DNA from: Paenibacillus sp. MMS18-CY102
Lineage (GTDB): Bacteria > Bacillota > Bacilli > Paenibacillales > Paenibacillaceae
Direction of reading: 5' to 3'
DNA: 64,000 bases
Assembly (NCBI RefSeq): GCF_009789195.1
Contig: NZ_WSTC01000006.1
Location: 131,971 to 195,970, forward strand
How positions within the stretch are numbered: position 1 is the stretch's first letter; each line of letters opens with the position of its first letter. Shown in pieces: positions 43,151 through 51,533 of this stretch. The position numbers were made by a program, and so were the translations under genes. The notes beneath the pieces are model-generated. The model was not told where the DNA came from, searched no databases, and saw only the letters and a list, made by a program, of their open reading frames with translations.

Positions 43151-46100
43151 AGAAGCTGGAGCTAACGCAAACCGCGATTAAGCGATTGTGCGGGACGCTG
43201 TCGTATAACAAGGGCGAGGCGTTTCGCCGTGGAGGCAAGGTGAGCTTCACGCATGTAGATGGCAAGCGCCCGTTATATGAAGCGACCGTCGCTGCAGCTG
43301 AACCATATACGGTTGCCGTAACGCTCGATGGAGCAGGAGAAGTAGCTGCGCGCTGCAGCTGCCCGTCGCTATCCTCGTATGACAGCTATTGCAGCCATAT
43401 TGCAGCTGTGCTGCTGGAAATTATGCTGCATGAAGCAGGCGCAACGGCGGGAGCGCCCGGCAGGCAGGCTCCTATTCAGGTCGAACGGCAGGAGGCAGCG
43501 CCTCAATCAGTAGCGGGCCACCGCAATGGGCGGGAGCGCACCGCGGCGGAGGACACTCGGCTGACGAACGAAATGCTCTCCTTGTTCGGCGGAAAGCCGA
43601 AGCGGCCAAGCGGAACGAGAACAGCTTTCGATACGCGTGAGCCACTTGAGGCGGCGTTTACATTAAGCCCCTTTCGTTATCGGGCGGACGCTTTGATGTT
43701 TGGCATTGAGCTGAAAGTGGGGCCGCAGCCGAAACGATTGTACATTGTGCAGAAGCTGCATGAATTTCTCGATGCGGTGCAACGCAGGGAATCTTATCGA
43801 TTTTCGAAACATTTTACTTATGATCCAGAGCAACATCGTTTCCCTGTTGAGCAAGACAAGGTGCTGCAAGCGCTGATTCGAATCAGCCAAGGGGAGAAGC
43901 TGTACAGCTCCTCCTCGCAGCCAAACTATGCTTATGCCTCACAATCTGCCGGCGATCGCATGCTGCTCATCCCGCCGGAGGGGTGGAAGGCAATCGCGCC
44001 ATTGCTGGAGCAATTGCCGAGCATGCAGCTTGCCCAACAGGATGGGAGCCTCTATGAAGGTGAAATCCGGCTAGTAGACGAGCCGTTGCCGCTCCAATTT
44101 TATTTTGAGGAAATGGGAGATGTGCCGGACAGCTGCCAGCTGCGCATAGAAGGGCTGGATAAGTTGCTCCTAATGGATGCTTACGGCGTAGCGATGTCCT
44201 CTAATGGGAAGCTCCTTAAGGTTGCGGCGGCGCAATCGGGCCAACTGGCACAACTGCAACAACTGCTTGCGCAGGCGCCGGAGCAGCGTTTTCTTGTATC
44301 TCCGGACCAAATGGAGACGTTCATCGAGCGCGTCGTGCCTGGGCTGATGAAGCTTGGCAGCGTACAGATTACGAAGGATGTCTCCGAGCGTGTCGTCCAA
44401 GCCCCGCTGAAGGCGAAGCTATATCTCGACCGTGTGCGGGACAGGCTGCTTGCCGCGCTTGAATTTCATTACGGGGACATCGTGATTCATCCGTTGGAGG
44501 GAAGCGGCGGGGCGCGAGGCGGGGCTGATCGTATTCTAGTAAGGGACGGGGATCGTGAGGAACGGATTCTAGCGCTAATGGAGCAGGCGGATTGCATGCA
44601 AACCGAGGGCGGTTATTTGCTTAGCGGAGATGATGCGGAGTACGATTTCCTCTACCATATCGTGCCGAAGCTGGAGGAGCTGTTAGACGTATATGCGACC
44701 TCGGCTGTGAAGACGAGAATGGTTGGAACGGTAACGCCAACGGTTAAAGCAGATGTGGATGAGCGGACGGACTGGCTCGAATTCCGCTTTGAGATGGACG
44801 GCATTCCAGAGAAAGAGATTAAGCGTGTGCTGCAGGCCGTTGAGGAGCAGCGCCGGTTTTACCGGCTGCCCGATGGTGCGCTGATGCCGCTAGAGAGTGA
44901 GGAATTCATCGAAATTGCCCGCCTGATGAACGATCTTGGCGTTCGCTATTCAGAGGTCAGGGGAGCGGGGTTCCGGGTTCCTGGCATCCGCAGCCTGCGA
45001 TTAATGGACATTGACCAAGAGAGCCGGACGGTGAAGCTTGGGCGTTCCTTGCGCCAGCTGCTGCACAATATGCGCCACCCAGACAGCTTGAACTTCCCGG
45101 TGCCTGATTCTCTGGCCGCCGTGCTGCGCGATTACCAGACGCTCGGCTACCAGTGGATGAAGACGCTAGCGTACTACCAGTTCGGCGGCATTCTAGCAGA
45201 TGATATGGGCCTTGGCAAAACCGTCCAGAGCATTGCATTCCTCGTCTCCGTCCTGCCGGAAATTAGGGAACAAGGATTGCGGGCGCTCATCGTTTGCCCA
45301 GCTTCGCTGATTTACAACTGGCAGCATGAGCTGCAGCGGTTTGCCCCGGAGATTCGCGCGGCGATTGCCGCAGGCGACCCGGCTGAGCGAGAGAGCTTAA
45401 TGTCATCTACGGACGTTGACGTCGTGATCACGTCATATCCGCTGCTCCGCCGCGACATCAAGTCTTATATGAAGCATGCGTTCCATACGCTTATTTTGGA
45501 CGAAGCGCAATATTTCAAAAACTACGCAACCCAAACCGCGCAAGCGGTCAAAGCAATTCAAGCCCAGCACCGATTCGCCCTTACTGGAACGCCAGTGGAG
45601 AATCGACTGGAGGAGCTGTGGTCGATCTATAGCGCCGTATTCCCGGAGCTGTTCCCAAGCCGCCAAGCCTTTTACGAGCTGACGCGGGAGACGGTCGCCC
45701 GCCGTGCCCGTCCTTTCCTGCTGCGCAGGCTGAAGAAGGATGTACTGAAGGAGCTGCCCGACAAGATCGAGACGCTGCAATCGTCCGAGCTGCTGCCGGA
45801 GCAGAAGAAGCTGTACACGGCGTACCTTGCTAAGCTGCGCCAGGAGACGCTTAAGCATTTGGATGAGGACGATTTTGGCCGCCAGCGGATCAAAATATTA
45901 GCGGGCATCACGCGCCTTCGCCAAATTTGCTGCCATCCCGGGTTGTTCGTCGAAGGCTATCGCGGCGGATCAGCGAAGCTGGAGCAGTTGCTCGACATTA
46001 TCGAGGACTGCCGCGGCGCGGGCAAACGGATGCTGCTATTCTCGCAGTTTACCGGCATGCTCAGCATCATTCGTGAAGAGTTGGGCGTCCGCGGTGTGCC

Positions 46101-46482
46101 GCTCTTCTATCTGGACGGCAGCACGCCGCCCGCGGAACGGGCAACGTTATGCCAGAAGTTTAATGCGGGCGAGAAGGAGATTTTCCTTATTTCCTTGAAA
46201 GCAGGGGGAACAGGGCTTAATCTGACCGGTGCAGATACCGTCATCATGTACGATATGTGGTGGAACCCAGCCGTTGAGCAGCAGGCCGCCGACCGTGCGC
46301 ATCGGATTGGGCAGAAAAATGTTGTACAGGTGATCCGTCTCGTTGCGCAAGGCACAGTAGAGGACAAGATGTACGCGCTTCAGGAGCGCAAAAAACAGCT
46401 AATTGATGAAGTTATTCAGCCCGGAGGCGAGCCGCTTGGCACGTTGACGGAGGCGGACATTCGAGACGTTCTACAACTATGA
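43147..46482 (+). CDS. SWIM zinc-finger SNF2-family helicase
   Basis: 1111 residues. A SWIM finger (C-S-C-x-n-C-S-H, residues ~74-88) is followed by an SNF2-associated region and the two-lobed ATPase (~655-1105). Motif I is D-D-M-G-L-G-K-T-V-Q, motif Ia V-C-P-A-S-L, motif II D-E-A-Q (a DExH variant), motif III L-T-G-T-P, motif V G-G-T-G-L-N-L-T-G-A-D, and motif VI D-R-A-H-R-I-G-Q. It should translocate on double-stranded DNA. Similar SWIM-SNF2 proteins are common in Bacillales, with a presumed role in transcription or repair. It is encoded in tandem with a small P-loop kinase. Confidence 0.92.
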   Translation: MKKLELTQTAIKRLCGTLSYNKGEAFRRGGKVSFTHVDGKRPLYEATVAAAEPYTVAVTLDGAGEVAARCSCPSLSSYDSYCSHIAAVLLEIMLHEAGATAGAPGRQAPIQVERQEAAPQSVAGHRNGRERTAAEDTRLTNEMLSLFGGKPKRPSGTRTAFDTREPLEAAFTLSPFRYRADALMFGIELKVGPQPKRLYIVQKLHEFLDAVQRRESYRFSKHFTYDPEQHRFPVEQDKVLQALIRISQGEKLYSSSSQPNYAYASQSAGDRMLLIPPEGWKAIAPLLEQLPSMQLAQQDGSLYEGEIRLVDEPLPLQFYFEEMGDVPDSCQLRIEGLDKLLLMDAYGVAMSSNGKLLKVAAAQSGQLAQLQQLLAQAPEQRFLVSPDQMETFIERVVPGLMKLGSVQITKDVSERVVQAPLKAKLYLDRVRDRLLAALEFHYGDIVIHPLEGSGGARGGADRILVRDGDREERILALMEQADCMQTEGGYLLSGDDAEYDFLYHIVPKLEELLDVYATSAVKTRMVGTVTPTVKADVDERTDWLEFRFEMDGIPEKEIKRVLQAVEEQRRFYRLPDGALMPLESEEFIEIARLMNDLGVRYSEVRGAGFRVPGIRSLRLMDIDQESRTVKLGRSLRQLLHNMRHPDSLNFPVPDSLAAVLRDYQTLGYQWMKTLAYYQFGGILADDMGLGKTVQSIAFLVSVLPEIREQGLRALIVCPASLIYNWQHELQRFAPEIRAAIAAGDPAERESLMSSTDVDVVITSYPLLRRDIKSYMKHAFHTLILDEAQYFKNYATQTAQAVKAIQAQHRFALTGTPVENRLEELWSIYSAVFPELFPSRQAFYELTRETVARRARPFLLRRLKKDVLKELPDKIETLQSSELLPEQKKLYTAYLAKLRQETLKHLDEDDFGRQRIKILAGITRLRQICCHPGLFVEGYRGGSAKLEQLLDIIEDCRGAGKRMLLFSQFTGMLSIIREELGVRGVPLFYLDGSTPPAERATLCQKFNAGEKEIFLISLKAGGTGLNLTGADTVIMYDMWWNPAVEQQAADRAHRIGQKNVVQVIRLVAQGTVEDKMYALQERKKQLIDEVIQPGGEPLGTLTEADIRDVLQL

Positions 46483-46494
46483 AAATATTTTCAG

Positions 46495-46525
46495 CCTTTT
46501 CCAATTGCGGAAAAGGTTTTTTGTT
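46495..46525 (+). terminator. Terminator after the SNF2 gene
   Basis: CCTTTTCC-N6-GGAAAAGG is followed by TTTTTTGTTATTTTTT. Confidence 0.9.
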
Positions 46526-46572
46526 ATTTTTTGTCGAAGGGTAGTCTCGCATAATTTATTACTGGGGGACTC

Positions 46573-47859
46573 ATGATGGCACAACAAACAACAGGAATCG
46601 TAACGCTTCGCAGTTATTTAATTCGAACAATTATTCCGACTGTCATAGGAGCTGGCCTCATGGCATGGCTCTTATTAGTCGTCAACAATGGGACGGCGAA
46701 TGCTTCCCGCATGATGCTCAGCATTCTGGGCGTGATGGGCTACGGAGCGCTGATGGGCGCGGCGCTTGGCCGGATGAACTATCGAAAGTTTGTCGCACCA
46801 ATGGCACCTATAATGGGGCAAATGGACCGGATCGCGCAAGGTGATTTTACCGGCAAGCTAGATGGGGACTCCTTGCGCATGCTCAAACCGATTGCCATTT
46901 CCGTTAACAGCATGTCCGATGCGATGCAGCAGGTGATCGTTCAGGTGAAGGATCTGACCGCACGCATGAACGCGGCGACTGGGCAACTGCACACGGGCGC
47001 GGAGCAGAGCAGCCAAGCAGCCGGGCATATTGCAAGCGCAGTAACGCATATCGCGCAAGGCTCCGAGCAGCAAATGATGCAGGCGGAGGAAGGCAGCGCT
47101 TCGTTCCACACTGTAGCATCCGGTGCCAAGGAAATTGCGTCGGCATCCCGGCAAGCAGTGAAATCCGCACACTCGGCTATGGAGGAGGCGGTATCCGGCA
47201 ACGATGCAATCGATACAGCAGTGGGGCAGATGGATGCGATCCATGCGACGATGAACGGCCTATTTGATGCGATAAGCGTGCTGGGTGAGCGGTCGAGCCA
47301 TATCGGGGGAATCGTTAATACGATTTCGGAAATTGCTGCGCAGACGAACCTGCTGTCGCTCAACGCCTCGATTGAAGCAGCAAGAGCGGGCGAGCAAGGC
47401 AAAGGTTTCGCCGTCGTTGCAGGGGAAGTGAAGAAGCTGTCCGAGCAATCCGAGCATAACGCACGCCAGATCGCTTCCTTCATTCATGAGATTCAGCACA
47501 ATATCGAGCAGGCGATGGCGGTCATGCATACAGGCAGGGGAGAGATCGAAGAGGGAATTCGTACAGTGCATTTTGCTGGCAGCTCCTTCCGTAGCATTCG
47601 CAATTCTATCGATGTCCTGCAAACGGGAATCGAGGAGGTTGCGAGTGCTTCAGTCCGCATTTCGGGCCACGCGGACGGCGTGAACGGAACAATCGCAACG
47701 ATTGCATCGTTATCCCGAGCGAATTCAGCGAATGCGGCCGATATTTCGTCGATGGTGCAGCAGCAGCTGGCGACTGGCGAAGCATTAGCTGCTTCCTCGG
47801 CCGATCTGGACGAAATGGCCGTGCGCTTGCAACAGCGGGTCCAAGCGTTCCGCGTTTAG
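46573..47859 (+). CDS. Methyl-accepting chemotaxis protein without a ligand-binding domain
   Basis: 428 residues. Two adjacent membrane helices lie near 18-37 and 47-65 with only a short loop between, so there is no periplasm-side sensor. A HAMP-like segment (~75-120) leads to a signalling coiled coil. The hairpin tip [23 protein letters not shown] is complete (residues ~256-280), with G-F-A-V-V-A-G-E-V following. It should couple to CheA/CheW. Since it lacks a sensor, it may monitor membrane state or act with other receptors. Confidence 0.88.
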   Translation: MMAQQTTGIVTLRSYLIRTIIPTVIGAGLMAWLLLVVNNGTANASRMMLSILGVMGYGALMGAALGRMNYRKFVAPMAPIMGQMDRIAQGDFTGKLDGDSLRMLKPIAISVNSMSDAMQQVIVQVKDLTARMNAATGQLHTGAEQSSQAAGHIASAVTHIAQGSEQQMMQAEEGSASFHTVASGAKEIASASRQAVKSAHSAMEEAVSGNDAIDTAVGQMDAIHATMNGLFDAISVLGERSSHIGGIVNTISEIAAQTNLLSLNASIEAARAGEQGKGFAVVAGEVKKLSEQSEHNARQIASFIHEIQHNIEQAMAVMHTGRGEIEEGIRTVHFAGSSFRSIRNSIDVLQTGIEEVASASVRISGHADGVNGTIATIASLSRANSANAADISSMVQQQLATGEALAASSADLDEMAVRLQQRVQAFRV

Positions 47860-47892
47860 CCGTAAGCAACAGCTGCTGTTAGGCCAGGCGAT

Positions 47893-47949
47893 AAGCATAT
47901 GATCTAGAAGCATTTGCTATAGGATGCTGCTGGATCGTATGCTTTTTTT
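47893..47949 (+). terminator. Terminator after the chemoreceptor gene
   Basis: AAGCATAtGATC pairs with GATCgTATGCTT and is followed by seven T; a smaller hairpin sits in the loop. Confidence 0.8.
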
Positions 47950-48013
47950 GCGTGGGAGAACTGGTATAATGAATAGATTAGAAACACAATTGTGACGGAA
48001 TGGGGCACCGCTG

Positions 48014-48889
48014 TTGAAAACTTTCAAGAAGGTCTATATTGAGATTACGAGCGTATGCAACCTAGCCTGCACCTTCTGCCCGCAGACTGAGCGCGCCAAA
48101 GGTTTCATCAAGCTAGACACGTTCAATCACGTGCTTGACCAGATTAAGCCGCATACGAACCATATTTATTTGCATGTGAAGGGCGAGCCGCTGCTCCACC
48201 CGAGAATCGATGAGCTGCTAGACGCTGCCCACGATAAGGGCTTCAAGGTCAACATTACATCAAACGGCACACTTATTGCCAAAAATAAACCGAAGCTGCT
48301 CGGCAAGCCCGCGCTTCGCCAAATGAACTTCTCGCTGCACAGCTTCGACGGGCATATCGGCTCTGAGGACCGCGACGGCTACTTGAGCGAGATTTTGTCC
48401 TTCGTCCGCGAAGCGTCCGAGCATAACGTCATCTTCTCGTTCCGCCTATGGAACTTAACGCAGGACAACATGACGAACCTCGAGCGCAGCCGTAACCGCG
48501 AGACGCTGTCGATTCTGGAGCGGGAATTTAATCTCGATTATCGGATCGAGGAACGGGTAGAGCCGGGCAGCGGCATTCGCATCGCAAAAAACGTGTACAT
48601 CAACCAAGACTATGAGTTCCAATGGCCAAGCCTCGACGCACCGGAGGATGATGGCAAAGGCTTCTGCCATGCGCTTCGCAGCCAAGCCGCTGTACTCGTT
48701 GACGGCACGGTCGTGCCGTGCTGCCTCGACGGCGAAGGCGTCATCAACCTCGGCAACGTCCACGAGACCTCCTTCTCCGAAATCGTCGACGGCGAACGGG
48801 CGAACAATCTCTACTACGGCTTCTCGCGCCGCGAAGCGGTGGAGGAGCTGTGCCGCAAGTGTGGGTACCGGCAACGGTTCGGCGCATAG
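48014..48889 (+). CDS. Radical SAM/SPASM domain protein
   Basis: 291 residues starting with TTG 48014. The 4Fe-4S motif C-N-L-A-C-T-F-C (residues ~13-20) binds the SAM-cleaving cluster. G-E-P-L-L-H-P and T-S-N-G-T follow, typical of the radical SAM barrel. A SPASM-like C-terminal region has C-H-A-L-R, C-C-L-D-G-E-G, L-G-N-V, and C-R-K-C, which would hold an auxiliary cluster. SPASM proteins often modify peptides or assist maturation; no precursor peptide gene was recognised beside it. The function is unknown. It is followed by a solo repeat unit and terminator. Confidence 0.85.
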   Translation: MKTFKKVYIEITSVCNLACTFCPQTERAKGFIKLDTFNHVLDQIKPHTNHIYLHVKGEPLLHPRIDELLDAAHDKGFKVNITSNGTLIAKNKPKLLGKPALRQMNFSLHSFDGHIGSEDRDGYLSEILSFVREASEHNVIFSFRLWNLTQDNMTNLERSRNRETLSILEREFNLDYRIEERVEPGSGIRIAKNVYINQDYEFQWPSLDAPEDDGKGFCHALRSQAAVLVDGTVVPCCLDGEGVINLGNVHETSFSEIVDGERANNLYYGFSRREAVEELCRKCGYRQRFGA

Positions 48890-48913
48890 TTGGCAGCCCG
48901 GATCGGGCGCAGC

Positions 48914-48937
48914 AAATAGCGGCCTCTCGGTCCGTTA
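48914..48937. repeat. Solo unit of the 183-bp repeat family
   Basis: AAATAGCGGCCTCTCGGTCC then GTTA is a single reverse-oriented unit (arms AGCGG-N9-CCGTTA) like the reverse units of copies A and C, without the other three. It sits just after the radical SAM gene, directly before a terminator. Confidence 0.6.
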
Positions 48938-48942
48938 AAATA

Positions 48943-48979
48943 AACTCCTTTGTGCTTTTAAACGTGCAAAGGAGTTTTT
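48943..48979 (+). terminator. Terminator after the radical SAM gene
   Basis: AACTCCTTTG and CAAAGGAGTT pair around GTGCTTTTAAACGTG-type loop sequence and are followed by TTTTTG. Confidence 0.8.
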
Positions 48980-49069
48980 GCTGTAAAAATGCCACGGTTT
49001 GATATAAAAAATGAGAAGTTTGTGCCGTATGGCCTGTCTATCCCATATAACGCTTGTTGGAAAGGGGGG

Positions 49070-49678
49070 ATGGTGTTGGAACCTTTGAATCGGAAGGAAC
49101 AAGAACGCCAAGTTATAAACGAAGTTTTGCAGGGCAACCGTGACGCATACGCCTATCTGGTCGATCTGTATAAGGACAAGCTTTACGGGTTACTGCGCAG
49201 GATGGGCGCTAGCCCGGAGGACGCGAAAGATATAGCCCAGGAGAGCTTCATACGAGCGTATCGCAAACTGGCGACACATCGGTTAGATGGCAGTTTTGCC
49301 AGTTGGCTTTATACGATTGCGGTTCGAATTTGCTATGGCCATCAGAAGAAGATCCCAGCTGTAAGCTGTAGCGAACAAACGGATCGAGCGCCAAGCCGGT
49401 TAGCCGAGCCTGAAAACGAAGCCATCTATCGAGAGAATAAACAAGAGCTCCTTCAGTCGATTGATAAGCTTTCGCCACAACAGAAACTTGTCGTGCTGTT
49501 ACGTTACACAAATGATTTGACTTATGACGAAATCGAAGCCATTACAGGGTTTAACCAAAATCAAATTAAAAACGGTTTATATCGGGCCAAACAAAAGCTT
49601 CGTGCTTTGCTCGTACGGAAAGGGGGAGATCCGAATGAAATGCTTGAGCCTTACACAGATCGAGGAAGCCGTACTTAG
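49070..49678 (+). CDS. ECF-type RNA polymerase sigma factor
   Basis: About 202 residues. The frame opens at 48989, but the AAAGGGGGG site lies at ~49061-49069; starts at ATG 49070, GTG 49073 and TTG 49076 are all possible, the last having the best spacing. Region 2: A-Y-L-V-D-L-Y-K-D-K-L-Y-G-L-L and D-A-K-D-I-A-Q-E-S-F-I-R-A-Y. Region 4: L-S-P-Q-Q-K-L-V-V-L-L-R-Y with the helix-turn-helix L-T-Y-D-E-I-E-A-I-T-G-F-N-Q-N-Q-I-K-N-G-L-Y-R. It overlaps the DUF4179 anti-sigma gene. A different branch from the 20-kb sigma factor. Confidence 0.9.
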   Translation: MVLEPLNRKEQERQVINEVLQGNRDAYAYLVDLYKDKLYGLLRRMGASPEDAKDIAQESFIRAYRKLATHRLDGSFASWLYTIAVRICYGHQKKIPAVSCSEQTDRAPSRLAEPENEAIYRENKQELLQSIDKLSPQQKLVVLLRYTNDLTYDEIEAITGFNQNQIKNGLYRAKQKLRALLVRKGGDPNEMLEPYTDRGSRT

Positions 49679-51173
49679 CGGCCCAAATGAACAGCTTCAG
49701 CGCCATCTCGCCGATTGCCCGTCATGCACCAGTCGCATTGAACAAGTAAGCAACGGACAGGCGATGTGGCCTGCGGCCATCTATGCGGAACCATTGCCTC
49801 CCGATTTTACGGATCAAGTGATGGCGTCTATTCAAAAGTTTAAGGCAGCTCCCCGTCCTGCTAAGCAACGCAAGCAAACGAGAGTTTGGATCGCAGCAGC
49901 TTCTGCGGCAATTATTTTGGGCAGCTCGTTGCTGTATGCGGTCCCTTCAATCGCAGAAACAGTCCGTTTGATGTTTGCATCGGACAGCGCGCAAGATCCA
50001 GGGCTTCAGCAAGCGAGAGAGCTGGGCCTCGTTCAGAATCCGCATATCAGTGTCGACGATAAAGGGTATCGCGTTTCAATCAATGAAGTCGTGGCGGACG
50101 CAGTGCGGCTGACTATTGCAGTGCAGGTTACGGACCGTGATGGCAAAGTTGTACGTTCAGGCTTTGATGGCAGCCAACTATCCATACAGGATGAACATGG
50201 GGGCGAAGCCGGAGAATTAACGGTGGGTGATATGAACAGTGGGGGAGATTTACTGACATATGTTTATAAAGGAAATGTAACGGATACAAAGCTATTTGTC
50301 GTCAGCACAATCGATCGCATTGAACAGGCGCAAGGGAATTGGAAGTTTTCGTTTCCTGTAGATTTGAGCAGAGCGGGCTCCCTAACGACGGTGAATACGC
50401 TTGACGAACGTTATGTCACGCCAGCGGGCATGGCCATCCAGATGGAGAAAATAACGCATGCGCCAAGTGGGATTAAGCTTGAACTGTCAACTTCATTGAG
50501 CGAAGAGGCAGCTGGGCGCACTAGGCCAGAGCTTGAGGAAATGCAGCAGTTGATGTTCCATTTTGAGGATGGGAACGGGCATGTGATTTCTTCCATTAAT
50601 GACCGGGCAACAGGTTCTTGGATGGACGCAGGGACAACATCGACACGAATAAGCGGAGGCATTCATTGGGCATTTACGTTCATCGGGTTGCCATATGATA
50701 CACAACATGTAAAGTTTGTGCTAGATGGGTACGCCATACCCGAGCTAACAGCTGATACAGTTGTCATTGATCCTTCCAAGTTACGGGAACAACCGGCTAA
50801 GTTTAATCGGCTAGGTGACACGCTAGAATTTAGGTCATTAGCCATTGCCCAAAATCCAAATTCCGCAAAAGCAGAAACAGCTGGATTGTTGGAGGTGAAA
50901 GGAAAGTTTCATAATATGGGAATAGGTAAAGAGAACTGGCAAGCTGTTGATGAGAAAGGAACGATTTATCCGATTGATTGCACGGGGATTATCTCGTTTG
51001 ATAAATCTAACTCGTTTATGGCAAATTATGAAGGCATATTCGTTGTGAAGGGCTTAACGGCTTTGCCGAAGCAGCTTAAGCTTACACGTACGGTGGTTGA
51101 TCGGTTTTATGCAAACACCGACTGGTCATTTTCCCTTCCGAAGGGAACGCAAATCCCGGGCTTGCGCATATGA
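49635..51173 (+). CDS. DUF4179 family anti-sigma factor
   Basis: 512 residues from ATG 49635 (AGGGGGAG upstream); the frame opens at 49524 inside the sigma gene. N-terminus: a zinc-finger-like H-L-A-D-C-P-S-C (residues ~21-28). A membrane helix (~80-100) follows, then a large extracytoplasmic part beginning D-P-G-L-Q-Q-A-R-E-L-G-L, a pattern typical of DUF4179, and a C-terminal beta domain. It should sequester the sigma factor and sense an envelope signal. It overlaps the sigma gene by 44 bp. The gene is closed by a strong terminator. Confidence 0.88.
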   Translation: MKCLSLTQIEEAVLSGPNEQLQRHLADCPSCTSRIEQVSNGQAMWPAAIYAEPLPPDFTDQVMASIQKFKAAPRPAKQRKQTRVWIAAASAAIILGSSLLYAVPSIAETVRLMFASDSAQDPGLQQARELGLVQNPHISVDDKGYRVSINEVVADAVRLTIAVQVTDRDGKVVRSGFDGSQLSIQDEHGGEAGELTVGDMNSGGDLLTYVYKGNVTDTKLFVVSTIDRIEQAQGNWKFSFPVDLSRAGSLTTVNTLDERYVTPAGMAIQMEKITHAPSGIKLELSTSLSEEAAGRTRPELEEMQQLMFHFEDGNGHVISSINDRATGSWMDAGTTSTRISGGIHWAFTFIGLPYDTQHVKFVLDGYAIPELTADTVVIDPSKLREQPAKFNRLGDTLEFRSLAIAQNPNSAKAETAGLLEVKGKFHNMGIGKENWQAVDEKGTIYPIDCTGIISFDKSNSFMANYEGIFVVKGLTALPKQLKLTRTVVDRFYANTDWSFSLPKGTQIPGLRI

Positions 51174-51252
51174 AACCAAATTTGTATTGGAAGCAGGCAT
51201 GAAAAAATTTTTTTCCAACAAAGTTCGATTGGAAAAAAATATCGAGAATGTT

Positions 51253-51293
51253 AGGTGCAAAACCTCGTTTTTCCGAGGATTTGCACCTTTTTT
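51253..51293 (+). terminator. Terminator after the anti-sigma gene
   Basis: AGGTGCAAAaCCTCG pairs with CGAGGaTTTGCACCT and is followed by TTTTTT. It isolates the NRPS cluster from upstream transcription. Confidence 0.92.
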
Positions 51294-51383
51294 CATGCTT
51301 TCTTGTTTGCTGTCATTTGGAAGTTCAAACGTTTGCATTCAACATTGTTCACTGATGATTAGATAAACTTTGACAAAATGTTA

Positions 51384-51409
51384 CACAATTCGACAGCACA
51401 ATTCGACAG
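51384..51409 (+). promoter_or_regulatory. Tandem 13-bp direct repeat upstream of the NRPS operon
   Basis: CACAATTCGACAG occurs twice, head to tail with no gap. The surrounding sequence is A/T-rich with TTGACA at 51370-51375. No standard -10 at the right spacing could be found. This is a candidate binding site for a regulator of the NRPS operon or part of an unusual promoter. Confidence 0.5.
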
Positions 51410-51453
51410 TATTTGCAAAGAAATGTCTTTATATTGGTCGAGGGGAGGCAGTA

Positions 51454-51471
51454 ATGCATAAAGGAGGATAA
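51454..51471 (+). other. Mini-ORF (MHKGG) in the NRPS leader
   Basis: ATG 51454 behind GAGGGGAGG encodes five residues and stops. Its own last codons form a second Shine-Dalgarno-like AAAGGAGG. The NRPS ATG follows 62 bp later. This could be a translated leader or simply chance. Confidence 0.3.
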
Positions 51472-51533
51472 TAGACAGATTATTGGTTAATTTCATTAAA
51501 TCGATTTCACATTAAGGGAGGCTATTTACTCAA

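Noticed and set aside
48014..48889. RiPP maturase with a precursor peptide nearby
   Set aside because: The SPASM protein suggested it, but no short ORF with a leader or Cys/Gly-rich core was found within about 300 bp on either side.
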